Below, piece after piece: positions 43,506 through 53,270 of a DNA stretch of 64,000 nt; positions within the stretch are counted from its first letter, which is position 1; each line of letters starts with the position of its first letter. Made by a program: the position numbers and the translations under genes. The stretch covers positions 130,432 to 194,431 of the forward strand of contig CALEHY010000027.1 in NCBI GenBank assembly GCA_937876375.1, in the 5' to 3' direction. The notes beneath the pieces were generated by a model, which had not been told where the DNA came from, did not search any database, and saw nothing but the letters and a program-made list of their open reading frames with translations. The stretch is from an uncultured Clostridia bacterium. Lineage in GTDB: Bacteria > Bacillota > Clostridia > Oscillospirales > Acutalibacteraceae.

Positions 43506-43545
43506 AAGAGCCTTGTTCATCTGAACAAGACTCTTTTACTTTTGT
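43501..43545. terminator. Bidirectional terminator
   Basis: AGTAAAAGAG...CTCTTTTACT with inner CTTGTTC/GAACAAG. T runs occur on both strands, serving the methyltransferase and the convergent Glu-rich gene. Confidence 0.88.
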
Positions 43546-43565
43546 ATTGAATTTAAAAGGGGGAT

Positions 43566-44291
43566 TTAAGCAATAATTGCTCTTTTTTCATTAACTAGGA
43601 AAGTGTCAATATCTTGAACCCAATTTAATGTAAAATCTGTAACAGGTGAAAAATCGTTTTGTATATCAGTTGCTTCTGTTTCTGTTTTTGCGATAACAAT
43701 GTATGCAAATTCGCTATAGAATATGTTTTCACATTTCTTGATTTCTGGCTTAGCCTGCTCTGCAGTCTTTACAATGGCGTTTTCTTTGATTTCTGTTGTT
43801 TCATTGATAGCTGATTCTTCGGCCTTTTCTTCATTCTCAAAAGCTTTGATTACTTGATTTTCGTGTGTTTCTACAGCTTCAATTTTTTCTTCTTCTGTTG
43901 TTTCTTCTTCGTTAGCTGGCTCCTTAGCGACTGCTTCACTCTCGTCGTTGTTTTCATCTTCAACAGTATTGTTTTCATCTGTTATATCTAATATTACAAT
44001 ATAGATTGAGTTATCATAGTCGTTTTCTTCTGAATCAATTTCAAAATCAAATTTGTTTTCAAATGTATAATCAAATTCAAAGTCAGCCTTGATAATTTTT
44101 TCGTTCTCAACAGTTTCAGTTTCTTGCTCTTCAGATTCTATCTCGTTTTCGCTTTCTACTGTTACTTTGATATTATCATCAGAAAGATTCATTTCTTCTG
44201 CAAATGCAGGGATTTCAAATACCATAAATGCTGCTATAACTACGATGATTGATAATAGGATTGTTATCATTTTTGCGTTTGTCTTTTTCAT
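43566..44291 (-). CDS. Secreted Glu-rich protein under a c-di-GMP riboswitch
   Basis: 241 aa, signal peptide (MKKTNAKMITILLSIIVV to about residue 31, AFA|EEM), then a very acidic low-complexity stretch, rich in Glu and Asn, with little evident fold. AAAGGA ribosome site. No sorting motif or lipobox. No family recognised. Its mRNA leader (44292-44462) carries a c-di-GMP-I riboswitch with a terminator, so the protein is probably made when c-di-GMP is high, as for many adhesins and matrix proteins. A sticky or metal-binding surface/matrix role is inferred. Confidence 0.75.
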   Translation of the reverse strand: MKKTNAKMITILLSIIVVIAAFMVFEIPAFAEEMNLSDDNIKVTVESENEIESEEQETETVENEKIIKADFEFDYTFENKFDFEIDSEENDYDNSIYIVILDITDENNTVEDENNDESEAVAKEPANEEETTEEEKIEAVETHENQVIKAFENEEKAEESAINETTEIKENAIVKTAEQAKPEIKKCENIFYSEFAYIVIAKTETEATDIQNDFSPVTDFTLNWVQDIDTFLVNEKRAIIA

Positions 44292-44340
44292 AATTTTATT
44301 CCTTTCTAAATCGTAGTAGCTTAGTTCTTATTACTTGTTA

Positions 44341-44390
44341 GAAAAATAAAAAGACCAGCTACAAGTGTTACAAAAAACTTGCAGCTGGTC
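44341..44390 (-). terminator. Riboswitch terminator
   Basis: Minus strand GACCAGCTGCAAG (44390-44378) pairs with CTTGTAGCTGGTC (44365-44353), then TTTTTATTTTT. The 5' arm overlaps the aptamer P1/P3 3' strands. Confidence 0.85.
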
Positions 44391-44456
44391 GATCATACAA
44401 TAAAATGTTTAGACACCTAGCTTTGCGCCCTTACCTTTCGATAAGTTTGCCAAATT
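44376..44456 (-). promoter_or_regulatory. c-di-GMP-I (GEMM) riboswitch
   Basis: Minus strand sequence GGCAAAC...CGAAAGG...GGGCGCAAAGC...TCTAAAC...GTATG...GACCAGC follows the GEMM-I consensus: the GGCAAA/GCGCAAAGC core, a GAAA tetraloop hairpin and a tetraloop receptor (CTAAAC/TATG). P3 pairs GCTAGGT with ACCAGC, and P1 can form AATTTG/CAAGTT. The last strands are shared with the terminator, so ligand binding should block it (ON switch). Confidence 0.85.
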
Positions 44457-44468
44457 AAATTCAATTAC

Positions 44469-44496
44469 ATTATATCACATATTTGTTGAATGTCAA
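44469..44496 (-). promoter_or_regulatory. Promoter of the riboswitch transcript
   Basis: TTGACA (44496-44491), 16 nt, TATAAT (44474-44469) on the minus strand; start near 44462, just before the aptamer. Confidence 0.8.
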
Positions 44497-44577
44497 TACA
44501 TTTCAAAAAATATTTCAAACACCTAGTATATTAAATAAATTGTGCCTATAATACGAGAAATTTACTATATATCGGAT

Positions 44578-45174
44578 TTATTTATCAAATGCTGGGTTAG
44601 TCATATAGTAGTTCTTGCTGTTTAGCTTGTCAGTGATGATGCGTAGTCCTTCACCAAATCGTTGATAGTGTACTATCTCTCGTTCTCGTAGGAATTTGAT
44701 TGGCTCGATAACGTCTGGGTCATCGACTAGTCTCAAGATATTGTCATATGTTTTTCTTGCCTTTTGCTCTGCTGCAAGGTCCTCACTAATATCTGCGATT
44801 GGATCACCAGATACTTGCATATACGCTGCTGTCCAAGGCGCACCACTTGCACCAGTAGGGTATACACCGTTAGTATGGTCAACGAAATATGGTGCAAAGC
44901 CTGATTCTTCGATTTCCTTTTCTGTTAGATTTCGTGTTAGCTGATGCACGATTGCACCGATCATCTCTAGATGACCTAGCTCCTCAACACCTATATCAGT
45001 AAGTAATCCTTTTAGTTCTGGATATGGCATAGAGTATCTCTGTGACAAGTATCTCAAGCTTGCACCTAGCTCGCCATCTGGTCCACCATATTGACTAATT
45101 ATTATCGACGCAGCCTTTGGGTCAGGGTGCTTGATATTTATTGGATATTGTAATTTTTTGATATAACTGAACAT
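44578..45174 (-). CDS. cotJC: Manganese-catalase-like spore coat protein CotJC
   Basis: 198 aa, ferritin-like fold of the manganese catalase family. Metal-ligand Glu/His residues lie in DGELGASLRY, IGVEELGHLEM and REREIVHYQRFGE. Its length and YPINIKHPDPKAASIIISQYGGPDGEL match CotJC. Deposited in the spore coat and may remove H2O2. It stands alone here without cotJA and cotJB. AAGGAG ribosome site. Confidence 0.9.
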   Translation of the reverse strand: MFSYIKKLQYPINIKHPDPKAASIIISQYGGPDGELGASLRYLSQRYSMPYPELKGLLTDIGVEELGHLEMIGAIVHQLTRNLTEKEIEESGFAPYFVDHTNGVYPTGASGAPWTAAYMQVSGDPIADISEDLAAEQKARKTYDNILRLVDDPDVIEPIKFLREREIVHYQRFGEGLRIITDKLNSKNYYMTNPAFDK

Positions 45175-45257
45175 ATAATCACTCCTTATCCATATCCTAT
45201 TCGAGTGTATAAAATATGTTACTTATTTTTCTTGCTTATAACACTTTATTGTGCTAA

Positions 45258-46793
<1,536 letters not shown>

Positions 46794-46861
46794 TTATTGA
46801 CAATATTTTATTATAATATTATAATTAATCTATTAACGATTTCAAATAGGAGGATTATATT

Positions 46862-47869
46862 ATGAAATTGACAAAAAGATTAGTTGCTGTTGTTCTTTCA
46901 GTGCTACTTATTGTGGCTGCATTTGCTGGTTGCTCTGCAAAGGATAATGGTAAAACAAACGAAGATGCTTCAGACAAGAAGGTTGCTATTCTACAGTTTA
47001 TGCCTCACTCAAGCCTTGATAACTGTACACAGGGTGTTAAGAATGCTCTTGACGCTGCTGGCGTTCAGTATGACGTACAGGTTGGCTCAAGTGGTAGTGC
47101 TGTAACTGATTGTGACAGCTATGCACAGCAGATGGCTTCTGCTGGCTACGATGCTATCGTTGCTGTTGCTACTCCAGCTGCTCTTTCAGCATATTCTGCT
47201 GTACAGAATGCAGGTGTTGAGATTCCAGTTATCTTCTGTGCTGTATCTGATCCAGTTAAGGCTGGTCTAGTTCAGTCTATGGAGGCTCCTGGTAACAACG
47301 CTACTGGTACTGCTGATGCATTTGATATTGCTGGTCAGGTTGAGCTCATTATGACTCTACAGCCAGGCATCAAGTCTCTTGGTGTTGTTTACACAACTTC
47401 AGAGGCTAACTCACTATCACAGCTTGAGACTCTTCAGGCAGAGTGTGACAAGGCTGGCATCAAGCTTGTAGCACAGGGTATCACAGAGGCTGCAGAGCTT
47501 GCATCTGTATCTGCTTCTCTTGTTACAAAGGTTGACGCTATCACAAACCTAACTGATAACAACGTTGTTGACAATATGCCAGTTCTTCTTGAGCAGGCAG
47601 AGACAGCAGGTATCCCAGTTTACGGTTCAGAGATTGAGCAGGTTAAGAAGGGTTGTCTTGCTTCTGCTTCTATTGACTATGTTGCTCTTGGTGAGAAGAC
47701 AGGTAATATGTGTCTTGACGTTATTAACGGTGCATCTGCTGCAACATATCCAGCTGTTACTGTTACAGATTCATTCCTTGTAATTAACGAGGATATCGCA
47801 AAGAAGCTTAATATTGAAATTCCTGCTTCTTTGGCTGACGTAGAGAAGGTTACTACTTCAGCAGAATAA
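46862..47869 (+). CDS. ABC transporter substrate-binding lipoprotein (TrpX-like)
   Basis: 335 aa lipoprotein (lipobox FAGC). Periplasmic-binding-protein fold of the ABC_sub_bind type (KKVAILQFMPHSSLDNCTQGVKNAL, VVAVATPAALS, PVIFCAVSDPV, VYTTSEANS). Family members bind tryptophan, tyrosine and perhaps other small molecules. Forms a three-gene importer with the permease and ATPase behind it; a hairpin in between probably lowers their expression relative to the binding protein. Substrate not determined; no T-box is seen upstream. Confidence 0.88.
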   Translation: MKLTKRLVAVVLSVLLIVAAFAGCSAKDNGKTNEDASDKKVAILQFMPHSSLDNCTQGVKNALDAAGVQYDVQVGSSGSAVTDCDSYAQQMASAGYDAIVAVATPAALSAYSAVQNAGVEIPVIFCAVSDPVKAGLVQSMEAPGNNATGTADAFDIAGQVELIMTLQPGIKSLGVVYTTSEANSLSQLETLQAECDKAGIKLVAQGITEAAELASVSASLVTKVDAITNLTDNNVVDNMPVLLEQAETAGIPVYGSEIEQVKKGCLASASIDYVALGEKTGNMCLDVINGASAATYPAVTVTDSFLVINEDIAKKLNIEIPASLADVEKVTTSAE

Positions 47870-47884
47870 GTTTTACTGGCTACG

Positions 47885-47914
47885 ATAGGCAGAACGTCGT
47901 TCTGCCTATTTTGC
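47885..47914 (+). terminator. Partial terminator inside the ABC operon
   Basis: ATAGGCAGAA (47885-47894) pairs with TTCTGCCTAT (47900-47909), with TTTT. It may favour the binding protein over the permease. Confidence 0.65.
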
Positions 47915-47934
47915 TTGAATGGAAGTGATGATTA

Positions 47935-48858
47935 ATGGAAACCTTGAATATTATTAAGGTAGTATTTGAAGAAGGCTTTAAGTACGCAATCCTTGCTCTG
48001 GGTGTTTATTTGTCATACAGCATTTTGGATTTTCCAGATTTGTCTGTTGATGGTACAATGCCACTTGGTGCGATTGTGTCATGTGTTATGATACTCCATG
48101 GTGTTAACCCTTGGCTTAGCTTGTTGGTTGCATTTGGCTGTGGATTGGTCGCTGGCTGTGTTACTGGTCTTCTCCATGTTAAGCTAAAACTAGAGCCATT
48201 GCTATCTGGTATTTTGGTATATACTGCCTTGCTGACGGTTAATTTGGTATTGATTAAGCTCGGTACTGACGGACAGTCTATTGCCTCAATCTTTGGCAAG
48301 AAGACTATATTTAACAGTGGTGTTGCTAATATCTTCCCAATGGCTGTTAGTGGTATCAATATTCGCAAGCTTATCATCCTTGCTATCATCGTTGTTGTGC
48401 TTAAGGTTGTTATTGATATGTACCTAAAGACCAAGAGTGGTATGCTACTTCGTGCTACTGGCTCTAATCAGCAGTATGTTGTTATGCTTGCAAAAAATCC
48501 TGGTGCGTCCAAGATTTTAGGTCTTGCTATCGGTAATGGTCTTGCTTGTATCAGTGGTGCTGTCATTGCTCAAAGCACCGAAACAGCTAATACAACAATG
48601 GGTGTTGGTATGGTTGTATTTGGTCTATCCAGTGTTATCATCGGTCTATCTGTTTTCAAGCGTGTTGGCTTTATGAAGGCCACAACAATGGTCATCATCG
48701 GTACAATCATTTACAAGGCATGCCTACAGATTGCTGTTGTCATCGGTCTACCTAGTGATTACAACAAGCTATTGATGGCTGTTTTGTTTGTCCTTGCACT
48801 AATATTCAGTGGTACTCTTAAGGAGCACACAAAGAAGAGGAGGGACAAGAATGCTTGA
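47935..48858 (+). CDS. ABC transporter permease (TrpY-like)
   Basis: 307 aa, about eight helices, branched-chain-type permease family (FPDLSVDGTMPLGAIVSC, SKILGLAIGNGLACISGAVIAQ). Pairs with the TrpX-like binding protein. The stop overlaps the ATPase start by 8 nt. Confidence 0.9.
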   Translation: METLNIIKVVFEEGFKYAILALGVYLSYSILDFPDLSVDGTMPLGAIVSCVMILHGVNPWLSLLVAFGCGLVAGCVTGLLHVKLKLEPLLSGILVYTALLTVNLVLIKLGTDGQSIASIFGKKTIFNSGVANIFPMAVSGINIRKLIILAIIVVVLKVVIDMYLKTKSGMLLRATGSNQQYVVMLAKNPGASKILGLAIGNGLACISGAVIAQSTETANTTMGVGMVVFGLSSVIIGLSVFKRVGFMKATTMVIIGTIIYKACLQIAVVIGLPSDYNKLLMAVLFVLALIFSGTLKEHTKKRRDKNA

Positions 48859-49624
48859 GTTACAAAATATAGTTAAGAAATTCAATGTCGGTACTGTTGA
48901 TGAGTCAACTGTTTTTGACAACTTTAATTTCAAGGTTGAGGATGGCGAGTTCGTATCTATTATCGGCTCTAACGGCTCTGGTAAAACAACACTTTTGAAC
49001 CTCACTTGTGGATCTCTTAAGCCAGATGAGGGCATCATTCTTCTCGATGATAAAAATATTAACAGCGTTCCAGAGTTCAAGAGAGCACAGCATATCGGTC
49101 GTGTGTTCCAGGACCCAAAGGTCGGCACCTGCGCTGATTTGACTATCCTTGAGAATATGGCACTTGCTGATAATAAAAACAAGAGATTTGGACTTGGCAA
49201 GTGTGTTAACAGAAAGAGAATTGACTATTACAAATCACTCCTTGAACAGTGTGATATGGGCTTGGAGAACAGACTTGGTGTTCAGGTTGGCACACTTTCT
49301 GGTGGTCAGCGTCAGGCACTTGCTCTAGTTATCGCTAATATGTCTGATATCGATTTGCTTATTCTTGATGAGCATATCGCTGCACTTGACCCAAAATCAT
49401 CAGAGAGAGTTATGCAGCTTACAGATCAGCTAGTTAAGAAGAATGGTATTACTACCATGATGGTTACCCATAATCTTCGTTTTGCTGTTGAGTATGGCTC
49501 AAGACTTGTTATGATGCACGAGGGCAAGGCCGTCCTTGATATCAAGGGTGAAGAAAAGAAAAATGCAAAGGTAGAGGATTTGCTCAAAATCTTTGACGAA
49601 ATCAGTCTTGAAAAAGGTAATTAA
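48851..49624 (+). CDS. ABC transporter ATP-binding protein (TrpZ-like)
   Basis: 257 aa. Walker A GSNGSGKTT, signature LSGGQRQALAL, Walker B LLILDEHIAALDP and switch His VTHNL. Powers the importer. The start at 48851 is behind GAGGAGG inside the permease 3' end. Confidence 0.93.
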   Translation: MLELQNIVKKFNVGTVDESTVFDNFNFKVEDGEFVSIIGSNGSGKTTLLNLTCGSLKPDEGIILLDDKNINSVPEFKRAQHIGRVFQDPKVGTCADLTILENMALADNKNKRFGLGKCVNRKRIDYYKSLLEQCDMGLENRLGVQVGTLSGGQRQALALVIANMSDIDLLILDEHIAALDPKSSERVMQLTDQLVKKNGITTMMVTHNLRFAVEYGSRLVMMHEGKAVLDIKGEEKKNAKVEDLLKIFDEISLEKGN

Positions 49625-49656
49625 TATGTAAAATTTTTGCGTTAAGATTAGGCACA

Positions 49657-49694
49657 AAATAGACCATAGGCTGACGCCTATGGTCTATTTTTAA
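49657..49694 (+). terminator. Terminator of the ABC operon
   Basis: AAATAGACCATAGGC-tgac-GCCTATGGTCTATTT then TTAA. The rest of 49695-49840 holds a TTGACA (49779-49784) with a TTATAT -10 (49802-49807) for the next gene. Confidence 0.88.
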
Positions 49695-49840
49695 CGACAT
49701 ATTTAACCAAAAAGATGCATTTTTAGGGCATAAAATCCTTATGGAGAGTAGCCTTTTGCGACCCTCTTTTATTTTTTCTTGACAAATCAATATAGTAGGT
49801 ATTATATTTAAAATGTATAATTATATGAAAGGATGATTTG

Positions 49841-52800
49841 ATGAGATTATCAAAGAAACTTGTTAGTGTTCTTCTTTCTGTCTTGATGGTTGTATCAGCA
49901 CTACCTTTTAGTGCCGTTGTGGCATACGCTGCTCCTTCAACGAAGAAAAAGACTACTTCAGTTGCGTCTGCAAGCTCATGGTATTACGCTGATTTGTATC
50001 CAGAGGACAAAATATACTATTTTGACTCTCTACAAGAGGCATTTGAGTATGTTAATACAAATCCATATTGTAGTACTATTACACTGTTTAAGGACGTAAC
50101 TCTTGATGAGCCAATCATTTATACAGATTTAGAGGCTAATGCAGATTGTGGTACATTCTATCTTGAACTAAATGGCAAGACTGTATCTGCACCTAATGGC
50201 AATGCCTTCGAGTTCAAGGATATGTATCGTAATGTTTTTGTTGGTGCATACCAGTGGTCATACAAGGCTGGTGATGGTATTACTGGATACGGTACTATCA
50301 ATGCGAAGGACTATGCTATCACTGTTGAGGATGGCAACCTTGTTATCGAGGGTGGTACATATAATTGTGAGACTACCGATTGTCCTTGGCTTGTAGAAAC
50401 AGACGGCTATATTGGTAATATCCGTCATTGCTCTGTTGCAAAGAATGCGAACACCCTATATAACGAGGGCTATTTCGGCTCTAATGGTAATATCTATATT
50501 CGTAATAAGGATAATGATATCAATAGCCTAAAGCATGTTACAGAGAAGACTGTAGATGAAACTACTTCATATATAGTTGCTGACCATATTTTTGAGTATA
50601 CTACAAAGTCTGTTTCTGCTGACAGACAGTCTGCTATGATTGCTAGTGAGTGTACAGTATGTCATTATCAGAGTGGGGAATATCCAGCTCTAGCACTTGT
50701 TGGTGACACAGCTTATGATGATTTCTACAAAGCTGTAGAAAATGCTGATGGCTCAACTGTAGAGTTGTTACAGGATATCACTGTTAGCAATAGTGTGAAT
50801 ATCGTTGATGGTATGGATATTACTCTTGACCTTAATGGCCATACAATAACTCATCCATCTGGATATTTCGTTATCAATGGTGGTAGCCTAACTGTTAAGG
50901 ATGGTGCTATCGACAGTGATTCTAACAATACATTCCTTATGTATGGTACCACAGATGATAGTGTTGAGAGATATTCTACATTGAATCTAGATAATGTTGA
51001 TGTTGCTAATACCTATGATGGTGGTAGTGTAAATAATTTGGGTTCTGTTATCTTTCTAGTTAACCCAGGATGGAGCAAACCATATAAGTACTATGGTATT
51101 ACTCTAAATATCAATGAGTCATCTCTATCATCAGAGGGCTATTGCCTTGTTAACAATGGTAACTACGCTAATCTTGATGAGTTCAATACTACAAAGATTG
51201 ACTTCACCTCTAGTGACTTGACCTCTAATCAAACCTCTGCTATGTATATCGCTGGATATGCTCTTGTTAATGCAACAGCAACCAGCTTCACTGGTTATAT
51301 CAGTGGTGCAGAGATTAGAGCAGGTGTGTTCAATGTCTTAGGTGATGAGAACAGCTTTACAAGTACATATACTGGATATTCAGAGGCTCAGTCTAATACC
51401 TCTGGTCCAACAACTAGTGGTGCTGCACTTGCTATTGCACAGCACAATTTGGCTCCATTGCCTAATCCAGTAGAGGTTAATATTTATGGTGGTACATTCA
51501 CTGCTCTTACAGCGCTTAAGGAGTCTAATGTTCAAGGCGTTGCAGAGGAATTTGTCGATGTTACTATCAATATCTATGGTGGTGACTATATTGGTGAGGA
51601 AGCATCTGTTCTATCTGATACATGTACAGGTTTTATCTCTGGTGGTGAGTTCACTGTTGATCCAAAGGAAAGCTATATCGTAGATGGCAAATCTACAAGA
51701 ATTGATGACAACGATATGTATGTCCTTACTGATCTTGATTATTCAGCGTACAAGACAGCTGTTTCTATCGCAAAGCAGATTGACAGAGATATCTATACTG
51801 CTGACTCTCTATTAGCACTTGATGATGCTATCGTGCCAGATTACACATTGACAACACAGGAAGAAATCGACAATGCAACAGCATTGGTAGATACTAGATA
51901 TAACGAGCTAGCCTACAAGTCATTCACTGTAACATTTGTTGCAGAGGTTGAGGGCGATGCTACTACAGTATCAACTGCTGATTACACCTATGGCGATATC
52001 GCAACTCTTGATGCTACTGATATTGATGGCGACGTATATAAGTGGACTATTGAGGATCACAACACTGTAAAGAAGCTACCATCCGATAGCAAGAATGTTT
52101 CGTTCGTTGTAAAGGGTGATGCTGTAGTTACTGTATATACAATGCAGCAAAAGACTGCTGATTCTGGTTTAACAAAGATTACCTATCTCAGCAATAAGAA
52201 TGTTACTATCGGTATCGATTATGTATCAGATACAACAAATATTGTTAAGCCTCAAGCACCAGAGATTCCATTCTATGTGTTTGATAGCTGGGAGACTGTT
52301 GATGATACTACATATAAGGCTGTATATGTATACGACGATGCAAAGTATTGCAAGTTTGTTGGTGGTATGAATGTCGTTATCACTAATGGTGGCAGACAGT
52401 CAACAAATAACGATGCAGGTATCGACGTTCCATATGATGATATTGTTGAAATTTCAAAGTCTGTTGATGGTCAGCTTGTTCTATCAGCAGATAAGGAAGG
52501 CAAGAATATCCTAACTTACCTTAATGACGTATCTACCATCCATGCACCAAAGAGAGCTACTGTATATGTTATGGTCCTACCAAAGAGAACAGATGCTACA
52601 ATCGGTGTTACTGGTGGATATGTAAAATTCATTGAGGGCACCAAGAAGAAGCTTGCAATCAATGGTCAGTTCTATATCCCAACTGATTGTCAGTTTGTGG
52701 AGACTGGTGCTGTCCTATGCAACAAGAATGGCGACTTCAAGATTGGTGGTGCAGGCGTTGTTAAGCTTGCATCAACAATGCAGTCTAATCAGAACGAGTT

Positions 52801-52948
52801 CACAGTAACTCTAACAACAGATTATGGCTCTATGCAGTATATCTTTGCTAGAACATACTTGACATTCGTTGATAAAGATGGAAACAAGAATACTATCTAC
52901 AGTGACGTTAAGATTGCTAATATCGCTGTTGATGGCACATTGGCATAA
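49841..52948 (+). CDS. Large secreted beta-helix surface protein with FIVAR and InlB-like modules
   Basis: 1035 aa. Signal peptide to about residue 30 (VVAYAA). Residues about 40-620 form a repetitive right-handed beta-helix-like region (LDLNGHTI, NIYGGTF and NIYGGDY motifs), then a FIVAR-like helical segment (about 625-690), an InlB_B/Flg_new-like beta repeat (about 695-850) and a final beta domain. No sortase motif, dockerin or catalytic centre is evident. Expected to be displayed or released as an adhesin or polysaccharide-binding protein. AAAGGATG ribosome site. Followed by a 50-aa peptide gene. Confidence 0.82.
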   Translation: MRLSKKLVSVLLSVLMVVSALPFSAVVAYAAPSTKKKTTSVASASSWYYADLYPEDKIYYFDSLQEAFEYVNTNPYCSTITLFKDVTLDEPIIYTDLEANADCGTFYLELNGKTVSAPNGNAFEFKDMYRNVFVGAYQWSYKAGDGITGYGTINAKDYAITVEDGNLVIEGGTYNCETTDCPWLVETDGYIGNIRHCSVAKNANTLYNEGYFGSNGNIYIRNKDNDINSLKHVTEKTVDETTSYIVADHIFEYTTKSVSADRQSAMIASECTVCHYQSGEYPALALVGDTAYDDFYKAVENADGSTVELLQDITVSNSVNIVDGMDITLDLNGHTITHPSGYFVINGGSLTVKDGAIDSDSNNTFLMYGTTDDSVERYSTLNLDNVDVANTYDGGSVNNLGSVIFLVNPGWSKPYKYYGITLNINESSLSSEGYCLVNNGNYANLDEFNTTKIDFTSSDLTSNQTSAMYIAGYALVNATATSFTGYISGAEIRAGVFNVLGDENSFTSTYTGYSEAQSNTSGPTTSGAALAIAQHNLAPLPNPVEVNIYGGTFTALTALKESNVQGVAEEFVDVTINIYGGDYIGEEASVLSDTCTGFISGGEFTVDPKESYIVDGKSTRIDDNDMYVLTDLDYSAYKTAVSIAKQIDRDIYTADSLLALDDAIVPDYTLTTQEEIDNATALVDTRYNELAYKSFTVTFVAEVEGDATTVSTADYTYGDIATLDATDIDGDVYKWTIEDHNTVKKLPSDSKNVSFVVKGDAVVTVYTMQQKTADSGLTKITYLSNKNVTIGIDYVSDTTNIVKPQAPEIPFYVFDSWETVDDTTYKAVYVYDDAKYCKFVGGMNVVITNGGRQSTNNDAGIDVPYDDIVEISKSVDGQLVLSADKEGKNILTYLNDVSTIHAPKRATVYVMVLPKRTDATIGVTGGYVKFIEGTKKKLAINGQFYIPTDCQFVETGAVLCNKNGDFKIGGAGVVKLASTMQSNQNEFTVTLTTDYGSMQYIFARTYLTFVDKDGNKNTIYSDVKIANIAVDGTLA

Positions 52949-52962
52949 GGAGGGAATAGAGT

Positions 52963-53115
52963 ATGAAAAAGTTTAACGAACCATATATCTCTGTTGTCAA
53001 ATTTAACACAGAGGATATCTTAACTAAATCTAGTACCTATTTTGCTGGTGGTAGTGACGACAATTCGTATATCAACGAAGATAATTACGTATCCGAGACA
53101 AATCCTTGGATGTAA
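52963..53115 (+). CDS. 50-aa peptide, candidate precursor or small protein
   Basis: MKKFNEPYISVVKFNTEDIL is the first part; the tail is Ser/Gly/Asp/Asn-rich, with YFAGGSDDNS. AAGGAGGG ribosome site, 14 nt after the beta-helix protein, and a good terminator after it, so it is clearly expressed with the large gene. The KxxEPxIxVxKFxxEDIL(T)xS start is like small peptides I know in many Clostridia, whose role is not established; a modified-peptide precursor is one possibility. No maturation enzyme is adjacent. Confidence 0.75.
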   Translation: MKKFNEPYISVVKFNTEDILTKSSTYFAGGSDDNSYINEDNYVSETNPWM

Positions 53116-53131
53116 TCGTTAGATATTTTAC

Positions 53132-53158
53132 AAAAGCCCGACAAAGTCGGGCTTTTTG
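53132..53158 (+). terminator. Terminator after the 50-aa peptide
   Basis: AAAAGCCCGAC-aaa-GTCGGGCTTTTT. Confidence 0.9.
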
Positions 53159-53270
53159 TTATGTTTAATAATTATAAATAAAAATTTATCTTTTTATTCA
53201 AAAAAATAGTGCAAATGTTACAAAGATATGATATAATATTTTTATTAACGTAAAAGGAGAGTTTTTCATT

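Noticed and set aside
46794..46861. T-box or other riboswitch before the TrpX-like importer
   Set aside because: The leader is under 70 nt with no specifier-loop or antiterminator sequence.
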